A stretch of DNA of 53,640 bases from Clostridiales bacterium. Lineage in GTDB: Bacteria; Bacillota; Clostridia; Christensenellales; Borkfalkiaceae. A program made the translations under genes and the position numbers. The notes under the pieces are model-generated. The model ran no database searches, was not told the DNA's origin, and saw only the letters and a program-made list of their open reading frames with translations. Below, piece after piece: positions 35,055 to 43,310 of this stretch. Positions within the stretch are counted from its first letter, which is position 1. Each line of letters begins with the position of its first letter. The stretch covers positions 1 to 53,640 of the forward strand of contig SVIF01000010.1 in NCBI GenBank assembly GCA_015069615.1, given 5' to 3'.

Positions 35055-35792
35055 GTGAACGCACAACTGGAAAAGGAATTAAATCTATTTGAAACGCGCG
35101 TACAAGAAATGGCAAAAGCCAACTTTATTTTAGCCGAAAAAAAGTTAACCGCGGTGTTGCAAGCGATTGCGCAAAGCGAATTTTTGTGCAAACTGATTGG
35201 CACTTGCACCAACGGTTTTTCGTACGAAATCGCCTTTCACCGTTATTTAGAAAGCGCGAAGGACGGGGTGGTGTACGCCAATAAAGTGGTACTGCCCGAA
35301 AACCCCGCCGAACGGGTGGCTTTGGTGTTTGCGCTTTTATTAGAATTAGATAACGGGGAACGCGAATTTTACCCCTTCTTAAACGAATATTTCCCTGGGG
35401 ACGGCAGTTATTTTGAAAGTTTTCACGCGTTTATGCAAAGCGTTGTTTTGCCCTTTAGCGGTACGCTTTTATCCATGGCGAAGGCGGTTGCCGAAAGCCC
35501 TGCCCAGCGCGAAGTGCCCGCGGAGGACGTGTTCGTTAAGGAAGCCACCATGCGCGCTATTGCTTTAGTGAAAGAAGATCAGGAACGGTTGTATTCTTTA
35601 AAGAATACAGAAACCGAAGTTTTGCGTGAAATAGGGGAGATAGCAAACGGATTGATCGCCGCCTTGGAAACGCAGGAAGCAGAGTTTATTCGCCTTACCT
35701 TTTTGGGGTATAAATACGGCGTAAAAGCATTGAAAAAGGAAGGGAATTTATCCAAAATTAAGAAAATTTTAGAAGGGGCGAAATTATTGTAA
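35055..35792 (+). CDS. Conserved-looking helical protein of unknown function
   Basis: 245 residues from a GTG at 35055 (GGACGGG upstream is the only ribosome-site candidate). Not recognised. Mostly alpha-helical and acidic, with neither signal peptide nor membrane segment: N-terminal coiled-coil-like helix (LEKELNLFETRVQEMAKA), a middle with GEREFYPFLNEYFPGDGSYF, and a long C-terminal helix (LREIGEIANGLIAALETQE) ending in a basic stretch. Single gene with its own promoter and a very strong terminator. Confidence 0.65.
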   Translation: MNAQLEKELNLFETRVQEMAKANFILAEKKLTAVLQAIAQSEFLCKLIGTCTNGFSYEIAFHRYLESAKDGVVYANKVVLPENPAERVALVFALLLELDNGEREFYPFLNEYFPGDGSYFESFHAFMQSVVLPFSGTLLSMAKAVAESPAQREVPAEDVFVKEATMRAIALVKEDQERLYSLKNTETEVLREIGEIANGLIAALETQEAEFIRLTFLGYKYGVKALKKEGNLSKIKKILEGAKLL

Positions 35793-35841
35793 AATAAATT
35801 TTTACCCTTATGTAAAACCTATTTGTTTACCATACAAACGG

Positions 35842-35880
35842 AAACGGGGCGCGGGCAAAATTTGCCCGCGCCCCGTTTTT
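35842..35880. terminator. Very GC-rich bidirectional terminator
   Basis: ACGGGGCGCGGGCAAA pairs with TTTGCCCGCGCCCCGT, with five T on the plus side. It ends the 35055 gene and the convergent small Cys-rich gene. Confidence 0.92.
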
Positions 35881-35892
35881 ATGTACGGAAGC

Positions 35893-36096
35893 TTATTTGC
35901 AACCGCAACCGCCGTAATGCCCGCCCTTATCTTTGCAGCAGCAAAGTAAAAACGCAAGTAAAACGGGTAAGATGCAGCCACACTTGTCAAATAGACCGCA
36001 CACCCCTTCTATCCCACAGCCCTTGCAGCAGAACAGAAGAATCAGGATTAAAATCCAAAGATAACAGTTGTTTTCACCGAATCCGAAACAGTTCAT
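35893..36096 (-). CDS. Small cysteine-rich membrane protein (HCB/chorion-class-like)
   Basis: 67 residues from the ATG at 36096 (GAGGAGG 8 nt upstream; an in-frame ATG at 36147 has none). It contains 13 cysteines: MNCFGFGENNCYLWILILIL, then CCKGCG, CGLFDKCGC, LLCCCKD and a GGCGCK end, around two hydrophobic stretches. The pattern resembles the small high-cysteine proteins seen in Clostridia genomes, some spore-associated. Whether it binds metal or is disulphide-linked is unknown. Confidence 0.7.
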   Translation of the reverse strand: MNCFGFGENNCYLWILILILLFCCKGCGIEGVCGLFDKCGCILPVLLAFLLCCCKDKGGHYGGCGCK

Positions 36097-36232
36097 ACGG
36101 TTTTCCTCCTCGTAAATTTGGGGAACTTCGGTTTTCCCGTAATGCATAATACGGGTTTTATAAAAAAGGTTCTAAAAACGAAAAAGAAATTGTTTTTTTA
36201 AGAAAAAAACGCCAAACACACCCCCTTTTTAG

Positions 36233-36261
36233 TTGTGAAACGCCCTTTTCTTTGCTATAAT
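36233..36261 (+). promoter_or_regulatory. Promoter of the ECF-S/coaX/hom operon
   Basis: TTGTGA (36233-36238), a 17-bp spacer and TATAAT (36256-36261). Confidence 0.85.
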
Positions 36262-36267
36262 TGAAAG

Positions 36268-36386
36268 CGGTGAGAAATTTTGGGCGCACACGCAAAACAC
36301 GGCAAACACTTCGGTTTGACCTTGCAACTTAGCGCTTTTTCTCATACGGACGACGGATATGCCGGGCATGGCAATCCGATTGGAGG
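36268..36386 (+). promoter_or_regulatory. Structured 5' leader, candidate regulatory RNA
   Basis: A long interrupted stem: TGAGAAA (36271-36277) with TTTCTCA (36338-36344); GGGCGC (36282-36287) with GCGCTT (36332-36337); GCAA (36292-36295) with TTGC (36322-36325); CAAAC (36303-36307) with GTTTG (36314-36318). A second hairpin, CGGAT ... ATCCG (36354-36378) with inner GCC/GGC, ends 3 nt before the GGAGG ribosome site. No known class was recognised. Confidence 0.55.
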
Positions 36387-36395
36387 AAATGATAT

Positions 36396-36965
36396 ATGAA
36401 AAGTAAAACCATTGCACTTTACGGTATTTGGGCGGCGTTGATTTTCGTAACCATGGTGTTGGAAACCTACGTGTTTACCCCTTTACTTCCCATTGCGCCC
36501 CCCGCGGTGCTTTCCTTGGCTACCGCCTTTTCTCTTTGCGTGTTTGCAGACTGGAAAACGGGGCTGATCGGCGGAACGGTTATGGGGGTTTGTTCCTTAA
36601 TCGTGGCGCTAATGATTGGGAATCCCTACTTTTTACTGCCGTATATTTCGGTACTTCCGCGCATGGTTGCAGGGTTAGCCGCTTGGGGCGGGGCAAAACT
36701 GATTTGCCTTTGCACGAAAAATGCGAAAAACACCTTCCTTCGTGAAACGTTGCCTTATTCGGTGGGTGGAGGTATCGGCGTAGTAACGAATACCTTTTGC
36801 GTTATTTCCATGCTGGCGTTAACTACGGATGCGTACGGCGGTTCGTTCGTTGTTGCAATGGGCGCGGTTATGGTAACGAATACCTTGTTTGAACTTTTGG
36901 CGGGCGTTTTGCTAGTCCCCGTTATCGTTACCGTTTTAAAAAAGGGATTAAAAAGGTCAAAATAA
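36396..36965 (+). CDS. ECF transporter S component, probably pantothenate
   Basis: 189 residues, about six membrane helices, with GGAGG before the ATG. The N-terminus (KTIALYGIWAALIFVTMVLE) has the Ala-rich first helix of ECF S components, and the size is typical. The pantothenate assignment comes from context: the next gene, one base after the stop, is type III pantothenate kinase. Uptake followed by phosphorylation would trap the vitamin for CoA synthesis. The EcfA/A'/T module must come from elsewhere in the genome. Confidence 0.75.
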   Translation: MKSKTIALYGIWAALIFVTMVLETYVFTPLLPIAPPAVLSLATAFSLCVFADWKTGLIGGTVMGVCSLIVALMIGNPYFLLPYISVLPRMVAGLAAWGGAKLICLCTKNAKNTFLRETLPYSVGGGIGVVTNTFCVISMLALTTDAYGGSFVVAMGAVMVTNTLFELLAGVLLVPVIVTVLKKGLKRSK

Positions 36966-36966
36966 C

Positions 36967-37758
36967 ATGATTTTAGCAATTGATATCGGTAACACGAATA
37001 TTAAATACGGCATTTACGAAGGGTTGAACTTAAAAGCAAGTTTCCGCGTTTCTTCGGCAAAAAACCGAACGGCGGACGAGTACGGGGCAACCATTTGCGC
37101 CCTACTTTCTTACCGCGGTTTTGCACCCAAGGATATTACGGGCATTATTATGAGTTCGGTAATCCCTTCGCTAAACTATACCATGCAACACATGTGTTCC
37201 TACTTTTTCGGTATTGAACCACTAATGGTGGGCCCGGGCATTAAAACGGGCTTAAACTTAAAGGTGGAAAACCCCCGTGAAGTGGGCGCGGATCGAATTG
37301 CAAGTAGCGTGGGCGCGTACGTGAAATACGGCGGCCCCGTTATCGTTATCGACTTTGGCACGGCAACCACCTTCCACGTGGTGTCGGGCAAAGGGGAACT
37401 GCTTGGGGGCGCGATTTCCCCGGGGATTAAGGGCAGTTTGGATTCCTTAGTGCAATCGGCGGCAAAACTTCCGCATATTGAACTGGAAACACCTACGCAG
37501 GCTATTGCAAAAAACACCGTTACGAATATGCAAGCGGGCGTTGTGTACGGCTTTGCGGGATTAACCGAAAAAATCGTGAAAAAGATGAAAGAAGAACTGA
37601 AGGCAAGCGGTGCGAATAACGTGCGCGTAATTGCAACGGGCGGTCTTGGGGAAATTATTTCCAAGGAAGCAGATTGCATTGACGTGGTAGACCGTACGCT
37701 AACGCTGGACGGCTTAGCGCATTTATACCGTTTGAACGGAAAGGAGAGTACGAAATGA
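36967..37758 (+). CDS. coaX: Type III pantothenate kinase
   Basis: 263 residues. The ASKHA-fold motifs of CoaX are present: DIGNTNIKYGIY (phosphate 1, from residue 4), GADRIASSVGAY, VIDFGTATTFHVV (phosphate 2) and GGAISPGIKGSL, with a late VIATGGLGE. First step of CoA synthesis, cytoplasmic, needing K+ or NH4+. Overlaps the next gene by 4 bp (ATGA). Confidence 0.95.
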   Translation: MILAIDIGNTNIKYGIYEGLNLKASFRVSSAKNRTADEYGATICALLSYRGFAPKDITGIIMSSVIPSLNYTMQHMCSYFFGIEPLMVGPGIKTGLNLKVENPREVGADRIASSVGAYVKYGGPVIVIDFGTATTFHVVSGKGELLGGAISPGIKGSLDSLVQSAAKLPHIELETPTQAIAKNTVTNMQAGVVYGFAGLTEKIVKKMKEELKASGANNVRVIATGGLGEIISKEADCIDVVDRTLTLDGLAHLYRLNGKESTK

Positions 37759-39005
37759 AAAAAGTTGGCGTAGCAATTTTAGGCTTGGGCGTTGTTGGGG
37801 GCGGTACGTACCGCATTTTAACCGAAAAGAATCAATATTTTAAGGATACGCAAGGGGTAGACGTTACCGTAGAAGCGGTGTTAGAACCCAGAAAGGAACG
37901 TGCCTTATCTATGGGCGTTCCCGAAGAAGCGATTTGTTCGCATCTACTTGAAGTGGTTGCAAACCCCGCGGTAGACGTGGTTGTGGAATGTATCGGTGGG
38001 GAAGAACCCGCGTTCAGTTTCCTTATGACCGCACTCCAAAACGGCAAAACTTGCGTTACTTCCAACAAGGAACTGTTCAGCAAGCACTGGCATGAACTGG
38101 AAGCGCGCGCAAAGGAAAATAACGCCAACATCTTCTTTGAAGCAACCTCAATGGGTGGCGTTCCCGTAATCCGCGTACTTGCGGACGGAATGCAAGCCAA
38201 CCGCGTGGAAAAAATCTGCGGTATCGTAAACGGTACCACCAACTATATTTTAACCCGTATGGACCAAGGCTTAACCTTTGAAAGCGCGTTAAAAGAAGCG
38301 CAAGAAAAAGGCTATGCGGAAGCCAACCCCAAGGCAGACGTGGAAGGGTACGACGCAATGTACAAGCTTTCCATTTTGGCTGGGCTTGCCTTCCATTACG
38401 CAGTACCTTTGGATAAAATTTCCCGCCAAGGGATTACCGAAATTGAGAAAAAGGACGTGGAGTACGCAAAAGAACTTGGCTACGCAATTAAACTTCTTGC
38501 CGTAGGCAAACGTACGGATAGCGGTTTAGAAGTGCGCGTACAACCCGCGTTGGTTTCCTTAGCCCACCCCATTGCAAACATTAAAGATTGCTTTAACGCT
38601 ATCGTTATCGTTGGGGATTCGGTGGGCGAAATTATGCTTACGGGTAGGGGTGCAGGCGCAGAACCCACGGGTAGCGCTATCGTTTCGGACGTAATTTTCG
38701 CCGCGAAGCATTTGGACCGCAACTACACCCACTTCTTAAACGAAACCAAGGATAAACTGAAATTTTCGCAGGACGTAACCGCCGGGCATTATCTTCGTTT
38801 TAACCGTGTGGACGAAACTTCCGCACAAGCGGTAATCACCGCCCTTGGTAAAAGTGGCGTAACCGCGAAAACCATCCGTCAGGAAGGAAGCGATATCCTT
38901 GCCGTTACCGCGGAATCCAACGAAAGCGCGGTGCTAAAAGCAGTAGAACGCGCTGCGAAAAACGGCGTAACCTTAGCTGCTATGTATCGCGTAGAAGAAT
39001 TGTAA
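37755..39005 (+). CDS. hom: Homoserine dehydrogenase
   Basis: 416 residues. Rossmann motif GLGVVGGGTY near the N-terminus; NAD-binding residues to about 130; signature GGVPVIRVLADG and KICGIVNGTTNYIL in the substrate domain, AEANPKADVEGYDAMYKL near 195-215; and a C-terminal ACT domain (about 340-416) for feedback control by threonine. It reduces aspartate semialdehyde to homoserine. AAGGAG overlaps the coaX end and translation is coupled. Confidence 0.95.
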   Translation: MKKVGVAILGLGVVGGGTYRILTEKNQYFKDTQGVDVTVEAVLEPRKERALSMGVPEEAICSHLLEVVANPAVDVVVECIGGEEPAFSFLMTALQNGKTCVTSNKELFSKHWHELEARAKENNANIFFEATSMGGVPVIRVLADGMQANRVEKICGIVNGTTNYILTRMDQGLTFESALKEAQEKGYAEANPKADVEGYDAMYKLSILAGLAFHYAVPLDKISRQGITEIEKKDVEYAKELGYAIKLLAVGKRTDSGLEVRVQPALVSLAHPIANIKDCFNAIVIVGDSVGEIMLTGRGAGAEPTGSAIVSDVIFAAKHLDRNYTHFLNETKDKLKFSQDVTAGHYLRFNRVDETSAQAVITALGKSGVTAKTIRQEGSDILAVTAESNESAVLKAVERAAKNGVTLAAMYRVEEL

Positions 39006-39070
39006 TACTCGGCTCTATCGCAACATCTGTTCGTTTTTGACGGAAAAACTCTACAAAATTTCAAGTGTTA

Positions 39071-39107
39071 TTGCGCGGTTACATACGCTTTCGTGTATGC
39101 GCCCTAA
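39071..39107. repeat. Dispersed GCGGTT-CATACG hairpin element, copy 2
   Basis: GCGCGGTTACATACG ... GTATGCGCCCTAA; related to 21351-21382. It lies in the 287-bp gap after hom, which otherwise holds purine-rich simple sequence (about 39185-39245). Confidence 0.6.
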
Positions 39108-39240
39108 AAAAACGCTTGCCTTTTTTGTGTTTTTCTCGTCAAACCGTAAATAGTTACTAATCGAACATATCTTGCTCTATCGCCGACGGGAAGGCCGACG
39201 GGAAGCGGGAAAACGAAAAAAGGAAAACGAAAAAACGAAA

Positions 39241-39281
39241 AGAGAACGTTACGGGATTTTCCGCGCGGGTCTCTTTTTCTT
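39241..39281 (+). terminator. Possible terminator before queH
   Basis: AGAGA (39241-39245) and TCTCT (39270-39274) with a weak inner stem, followed by a T-rich run. It ends only 12 bp before the queH start, so it may be an attenuator rather than the hom terminator. Confidence 0.4.
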
Positions 39282-39292
39282 TTAGGTGAAAA

Positions 39293-39913
39293 ATGGAAAA
39301 TTATTTTTTGCAAGGGGAAGAAATATTAAAAACTTTGCAGGGGGAAAGAAAGCGCCCCAAATTACTATTACACAGTTGTTGCGCGCCTTGTTCCAGCGCG
39401 GTGATTCAAAAACTGAAAGAGTTTTTTGATATTACCGTGTATTACTATAACCCCAACGTTTCCCCCGTGGAAGAATACGAAAAAAGGAAGGCCGAACAAA
39501 AGCGGTTGCTTTCCCTTTGGCATATCCCCCTAATGGAATGTGATTACGAAGGGGATATCTACGAAAACGCGGTAAGGGGTCTAGAAAAGGAGCCCGAGCG
39601 CGGAAAACGGTGTAACGTATGTTTTGCTTTGCGCCTTCAAAAAACTGCCAGTGCGGCAAAGAAAGGGGGCTACGATTACTTTTGCACCACCCTTACGGTA
39701 AGTCCGCATAAAAACGCCGAGCTACTAAATCGCATAGGTCTTGCCGAAGGGGAAAGGGTGGGCGTGCCCTTCTTGCCTTCGGATTTCAAAAAGCAAAACG
39801 GATACTTAACTTCTATCCGTTTGGCAAAGGAATTAGGGCTTTACCGCCAAGATTTTTGCGGTTGCGTTTATTCCAAAGCCCAAAGGGAAAAAGAAAAAGC
39901 GGAAAATCATTGA
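39293..39913 (+). CDS. queH: Epoxyqueuosine reductase QueH
   Basis: 206 residues. Cys29-Cys30 and Cys33 in LLLHSCCAPCSS, Cys107 and Cys110 in GKRCNVC, and a late FCGC: the cysteine set that binds the iron-sulfur and metal centres of QueH (DUF208). YYNPNVSPVEEYEKRK is also diagnostic. Last step of queuosine synthesis in tRNA, replacing QueG. No other queuosine genes are in the window. Confidence 0.93.
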   Translation: MENYFLQGEEILKTLQGERKRPKLLLHSCCAPCSSAVIQKLKEFFDITVYYYNPNVSPVEEYEKRKAEQKRLLSLWHIPLMECDYEGDIYENAVRGLEKEPERGKRCNVCFALRLQKTASAAKKGGYDYFCTTLTVSPHKNAELLNRIGLAEGERVGVPFLPSDFKKQNGYLTSIRLAKELGLYRQDFCGCVYSKAQREKEKAENH

Positions 39914-39922
39914 TAGATACAT

Positions 39923-39957
39923 TACCCCCCGTGGCAGTTACCACGGGGGGTATTTTT
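39923..39957. terminator. Terminator after queH
   Basis: TACCCCCCGTGG and CCACGGGGGGTA with five T on the plus side. The final bases lie against the stop of the convergent small gene at 39956. Confidence 0.9.
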
Positions 39958-40174
39958 AATCCCAAATTTGCCCGTCTTTCGGGTATAACTCTAAAACGTC
40001 GTAAAACTTCGGTATTTCGCTTTCGTTTTTGCCTTCCGCAAGGGCGGTAAACACTTCTATTTTTTCGTCTAACAAACTTTCGCTTTCAAAATCAAAAAAT
40101 TTGTTCACAAGCATATTGTCAAACTTTGTGTAAAGGTCAAATATTTCAAGCATTTTCTTTTTCACGCTATTCAT
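39956..40174 (-). CDS. Small hypothetical protein downstream of radC
   Basis: 72 residues from the ATG at 40174 (MNSVKKKMLEIFDLY), which avoids the overlap with radC that a start at 40243 would create. No clear ribosome site. Acidic and helical, with LDEKIEVFTALAEGKNESEI in the middle. Not recognised. Its position 25 bp behind radC suggests co-transcription. Confidence 0.5.
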   Translation of the reverse strand: MNSVKKKMLEIFDLYTKFDNMLVNKFFDFESESLLDEKIEVFTALAEGKNESEIPKFYDVLELYPKDGQIWD

Positions 40175-40199
40175 TTGTCTATGGTTGAAGTATTTTGTA

Positions 40200-40955
40200 T
40201 TATTCGTTGTTTTCCTTGCCTGTGGGGCGCAGTACGTCTGCAACCGAAACCATATTTTCGGTGGTTGTTTTGCGGATTTGTTCTAAGCGGTGCGTCATGT
40301 GGTAGGAAAAGAAATCGTCCTTCGTTACGATAACGTGGTCGTATAGCCGTACGTTCGAAATATCCAACATAAAGGAAAGTTTTGCGGTAAGCGCATCATC
40401 CTCCATGCTGGGTAGCGCAACGCCCGAAGGGTGGTTGTGTGCAACGATCATTGCGTAAGGACGGCACGTAGTAATTTCGCGCGCAATATCCGTAAGGTCA
40501 ACGCCTACGTCCGTACGCGTTCCGTAAGCGCAAGCTTCCGCTTTTATAATGTTATCGTTTTTATCAATAAATAGGGTTAAAAATTCTTCAATTTCCTTAT
40601 TCTTAAAATGCGCCCTGAAATATTCCTTTACCCCGGCAAAGGTGAATTTTCTTGGGGTAACGGCTTCGGGTTTTAAATCCGTACGGATAGAAATTTGGCG
40701 AAGCAAACGAATAAAGCGAATGACCGATTCACCCACGCCGTGCACCGAAGAAAGTTCTTCCTTAGACGCGGAAAGCACGCCGTCCAGCGAGCCGAATTTG
40801 TATAACAGTTCGTGCGCGGTGGGGTTGGTGTTGATTCTGGGTAGGGCGGTAAAAAGTGCAATTTCTAAAATTTCGCAGTCAGTCAAAATGTCTGGCGCAA
40901 CTTTCAGTTTGTCCATCATTCTGCTGCGGTGTCCGTGATGTAAATGCTCTGCCAT
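40200..40955 (-). CDS. radC: RadC/JAB-domain protein (UPF0758)
   Basis: 251 residues. Helix-hairpin-helix region (about 25-85: LSSVHGVGESVIRFIRLLRQ) and a JAB/MPN metal site: Glu near 124 and HNHPSG (His173, His175, Ser177) followed by the Asp in SMEDDAL (about 186). RadC has no proven repair role; the fold is that of a metal-dependent isopeptidase or DNA enzyme. The start is 3 bp after the stop of the Rho-like gene. Confidence 0.9.
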   Translation of the reverse strand: MAEHLHHGHRSRMMDKLKVAPDILTDCEILEIALFTALPRINTNPTAHELLYKFGSLDGVLSASKEELSSVHGVGESVIRFIRLLRQISIRTDLKPEAVTPRKFTFAGVKEYFRAHFKNKEIEEFLTLFIDKNDNIIKAEACAYGTRTDVGVDLTDIAREITTCRPYAMIVAHNHPSGVALPSMEDDALTAKLSFMLDISNVRLYDHVIVTKDDFFSYHMTHRLEQIRKTTTENMVSVADVLRPTGKENNE

Positions 40956-40958
40956 ATC

Positions 40959-42293
40959 TTACCCTTCGGAAAGATTCGTTATCGCTTCTTCGTAAGTTGC
41001 GGCGTTAAGTAAGGCGTCCATAAAGGTGATATCCCCGTTCAATGCGCGTTCTTTTAAATTTTCCATTAACGTAAATTCGTAGGCGGAAAGTAATTTTTCC
41101 ACCTTTTTGGTATACGTGCGGGTAAAATCTACGCAAAGTTTTCCGTTTTCTTTGGTTAAGGCGTATTGCATATTTACAGCCCTAGAAAGTTCATGGTAAG
41201 CGGCGGAAGCTACGTCGTCCATAGCCGAAAGAACAGCCCCCGTAAGCACGGTAAGGCTACCGCCCCCCGTTAGGGTGCAGGCACTGCCGAAAATTTCCTT
41301 GGCAAGCCCAAAGTTTAGGGCGGTAGGAAGGGCAGGCGAGGCGGCTTCGGTTGCCGTTAGCACCAGTTTGGTCAGCGAAGGAATCACTAAAACCGCGTCT
41401 TCCCCCCCTTCGGCAAGGCGTTTGCAATGCTCTAACACAAGGCGGATGGCGCAGATGCGTTTTTCTGCAGGTTTGCCGTATTCTAGTAAGACGGGGGTAA
41501 CCGAAAGCCCTTCGCAAAATTCTGCGGCATCTTCGGGGTAATCTTCGTTGAAAATAACGAATACGTTTTTACACTGCATGCAGATATTTTTCACTGCGGA
41601 GTGCAACAGTTTTTCGGTTTCGCTTTCAGAAGGGGTTACGGCAAGCGCACGGCTGCCCCTTCCCAACGGGGAAAACAAATCCCAAACGCGAAGTTTTGGT
41701 TCGGTTCCCGAAAGATAAAATTTTTGTGTGGGATAACCGCCGAAGGCAGCTTGAATACGTTCGCGGTTTTTCGCTTCTTCCGAAGGTGTACCGTTAATAC
41801 TGCCCACCGAATACAAAGAAACCGCTTCGGATTCGTCCGTACGTGCAACGCCAACGATAACGTCCCCCATGCGAAGCCCTGCTTCTAAGGCTACGCCTGC
41901 GGGGATTTTTACGTTCTCGGCAGGGGTAAAGGAAACGGGGCCCTTGTCTTGCGTGGTCCATTCGGCGGTTAAAACGCCTTCCCCGTTGGGAAGAAGGGTA
42001 ACAACGCCGCGCACCGTACGCGATACCGCGGGGCGTTTGCCGTCTGCCGCTTCCGCCGTTTCTGTGGCTAAGGGTTCTTGCGCCTTGGGGTGTCTACCTC
42101 TACGCGAGTTCGTGGGGGGAGTTCTGCCGTATTCTACGTCTAAAATAGAGTTGATTAAATCGCTTTTTTGTTGGGTGGTGGGGGATTTTACGCCTACCGC
42201 TCTGCCTATTTTTCTAAGGTCGTGAATATCTAATTCTTCTAACTTTTTTTTGCGTTCTTCTTCGTGAACGCCGTAATTTAAAAGAACACTCAT
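40959..42293 (-). CDS. Rho-like protein lacking the ATPase motifs
   Basis: 444 residues. A Rho N-terminal helical domain (about 18-52: LDIHDLRKIGRAVGVKSPTT), a basic linker (59-70), a cold-shock/RNA-binding domain (92-165: RGVVTLLPNGEGVL), then the RecA-like core, which aligns with Rho from RVWDLFSPLGRGSRALAV (201-218) onward through FGSACTLTGGGSLTVLTGAVL (334-354). Walker A of Rho (PPKAGKT) is replaced by PSESETE (220-226). Walker B Asp in LLDS is proline (VIPS, 302-305). The RNA-contacting KGTGN loop is SRAVN (369-373). The hexamer could still form and bind RNA, but ATP-driven translocation is not expected. Sits in an operon with DUF1934, an MBL hydrolase and RadC. The change is not a frameshift: the frame is open throughout. 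Confidence 0.82.
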   Translation of the reverse strand: MSVLLNYGVHEEERKKKLEELDIHDLRKIGRAVGVKSPTTQQKSDLINSILDVEYGRTPPTNSRRGRHPKAQEPLATETAEAADGKRPAVSRTVRGVVTLLPNGEGVLTAEWTTQDKGPVSFTPAENVKIPAGVALEAGLRMGDVIVGVARTDESEAVSLYSVGSINGTPSEEAKNRERIQAAFGGYPTQKFYLSGTEPKLRVWDLFSPLGRGSRALAVTPSESETEKLLHSAVKNICMQCKNVFVIFNEDYPEDAAEFCEGLSVTPVLLEYGKPAEKRICAIRLVLEHCKRLAEGGEDAVLVIPSLTKLVLTATEAASPALPTALNFGLAKEIFGSACTLTGGGSLTVLTGAVLSAMDDVASAAYHELSRAVNMQYALTKENGKLCVDFTRTYTKKVEKLLSAYEFTLMENLKERALNGDITFMDALLNAATYEEAITNLSEG

Positions 42294-42294
42294 C

Positions 42295-42927
42295 TTAATC
42301 TCTCCTCTTCAAAATTACAAGGTGGGGTTCGCCTTCGGGTAAATCTTCAATTTCATACTTGCCTTCGGCAAAAGAAACACATTCGTGGTTAAACAAACGC
42401 ATAAAATCTTCAACGGGGTCTAAACGGATATTGCTTTCGCTATCGTCGTAATGCATGGGAATTACCAGTTTGGGTTGAATTGCATCTACGTATTCTTTCG
42501 CTTGGTCTGCGGTTATCGTATACACGCCACCCACGGGAATTAAAAGAATATCCGTACCTTTTAAAAAGGCTAAAAGTTCGGGGTTAAGGGGCTCGCCCAC
42601 GTCCCCCATATGGCAAAGGGTTTTGCCGTCCAGCGTAAAGCGGAACATAATATTTTCCCCGCGAAGGGTACCCTGTTTATCGTCGTGATAGCAAGTTTTT
42701 CCTACCACCGCGCCATCTAAAAATTCGTACGCATCTGCAAATACTTCTTCCGCGTCCACCGCCATGGCGTTACAATGGTCGTAGTGGCCGTGGCTAATCG
42801 TTACGTAGTCAGCGCGAACTTTGGGCATTTCGTACCCAATGTCTTCAAAAAACGGGTCGGTTACAAAACGGCCTTCGGGCGCTTTGATGCGAAAACAGGA
42901 ATGACCTAAATATTCAACTTCTATCAT
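42295..42927 (-). CDS. MBL-fold metallo-hydrolase (UlaG-like)
   Basis: 210 residues. The zinc site SHGHYDHCN (His46, His48, Asp50, His51) is followed by CHMGDVG and PMHYDD, giving the remaining ligands of a two-metal metallo-beta-lactamase-fold enzyme. Close in type to UlaG and related phosphodiesterase/lactonase proteins, with a short compact domain. Substrate unknown. The ATG overlaps the DUF1934 stop by 4 bp, and the Rho-like gene starts 1 bp after its stop. Confidence 0.9.
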   Translation of the reverse strand: MIEVEYLGHSCFRIKAPEGRFVTDPFFEDIGYEMPKVRADYVTISHGHYDHCNAMAVDAEEVFADAYEFLDGAVVGKTCYHDDKQGTLRGENIMFRFTLDGKTLCHMGDVGEPLNPELLAFLKGTDILLIPVGGVYTITADQAKEYVDAIQPKLVIPMHYDDSESNIRLDPVEDFMRLFNHECVSFAEGKYEIEDLPEGEPHLVILKRRD

Positions 42928-43304
42928 GCTTCCTCCGTTGTTTCGCGTACGGAAAGGGAAAAGGAAAACGCTTGTTCCTGATATCCGTCGCTAAAAAGAT
43001 ATTCTACCGTAATTTGCGCTTTCGTTTCGCCAACGCGCGCCGAGTAGCGGGTGGTGGTTACCGTGGCGGGAATTTCCCCGTACGCCGTTTGTAAGCGTAC
43101 GGTCGTAGGGGATTTTTTGCCCAAAGGCAGGGTAAAGGTCATTTCCCCTTTGCGGGTAAGGAAGGCTTCTGCTGGGGTAAAAACAAGTTCGGTTTCTCCC
43201 CAAAAGGCATACGAAAGTTCTGCCTTTTCATTTGTAAAGCTTGCTTTCCCCATTCCGCTATGCGTTTCGCCGTTCATGGTAACGGAAATATGTGCGTTTC
43301 TCAT
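42924..43304 (-). CDS. DUF1934 family beta-barrel protein
   Basis: 126 residues, nearly all beta strand: AHISVTMNGE, KAELSYAFWGETELVF, GEMTFTLPLGKKSPTTVRL, AQITVEYLFSDG. The size and pattern fit DUF1934 (YwiB-like, lipocalin-type barrel). No Shine-Dalgarno before the ATG; the promoter's -10 box is so close that the mRNA should begin at the start codon. First gene of the operon leading to radC. Confidence 0.65.
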   Translation of the reverse strand: MRNAHISVTMNGETHSGMGKASFTNEKAELSYAFWGETELVFTPAEAFLTRKGEMTFTLPLGKKSPTTVRLQTAYGEIPATVTTTRYSARVGETKAQITVEYLFSDGYQEQAFSFSLSVRETTEEA

Positions 43305-43310
43305 ATGTTT

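Noticed and set aside
40175-40243. Upstream start for the small gene behind radC
   Set aside because: Would overlap radC by 44 bp and has no ribosome site; the later ATG at 40174 is preferred.
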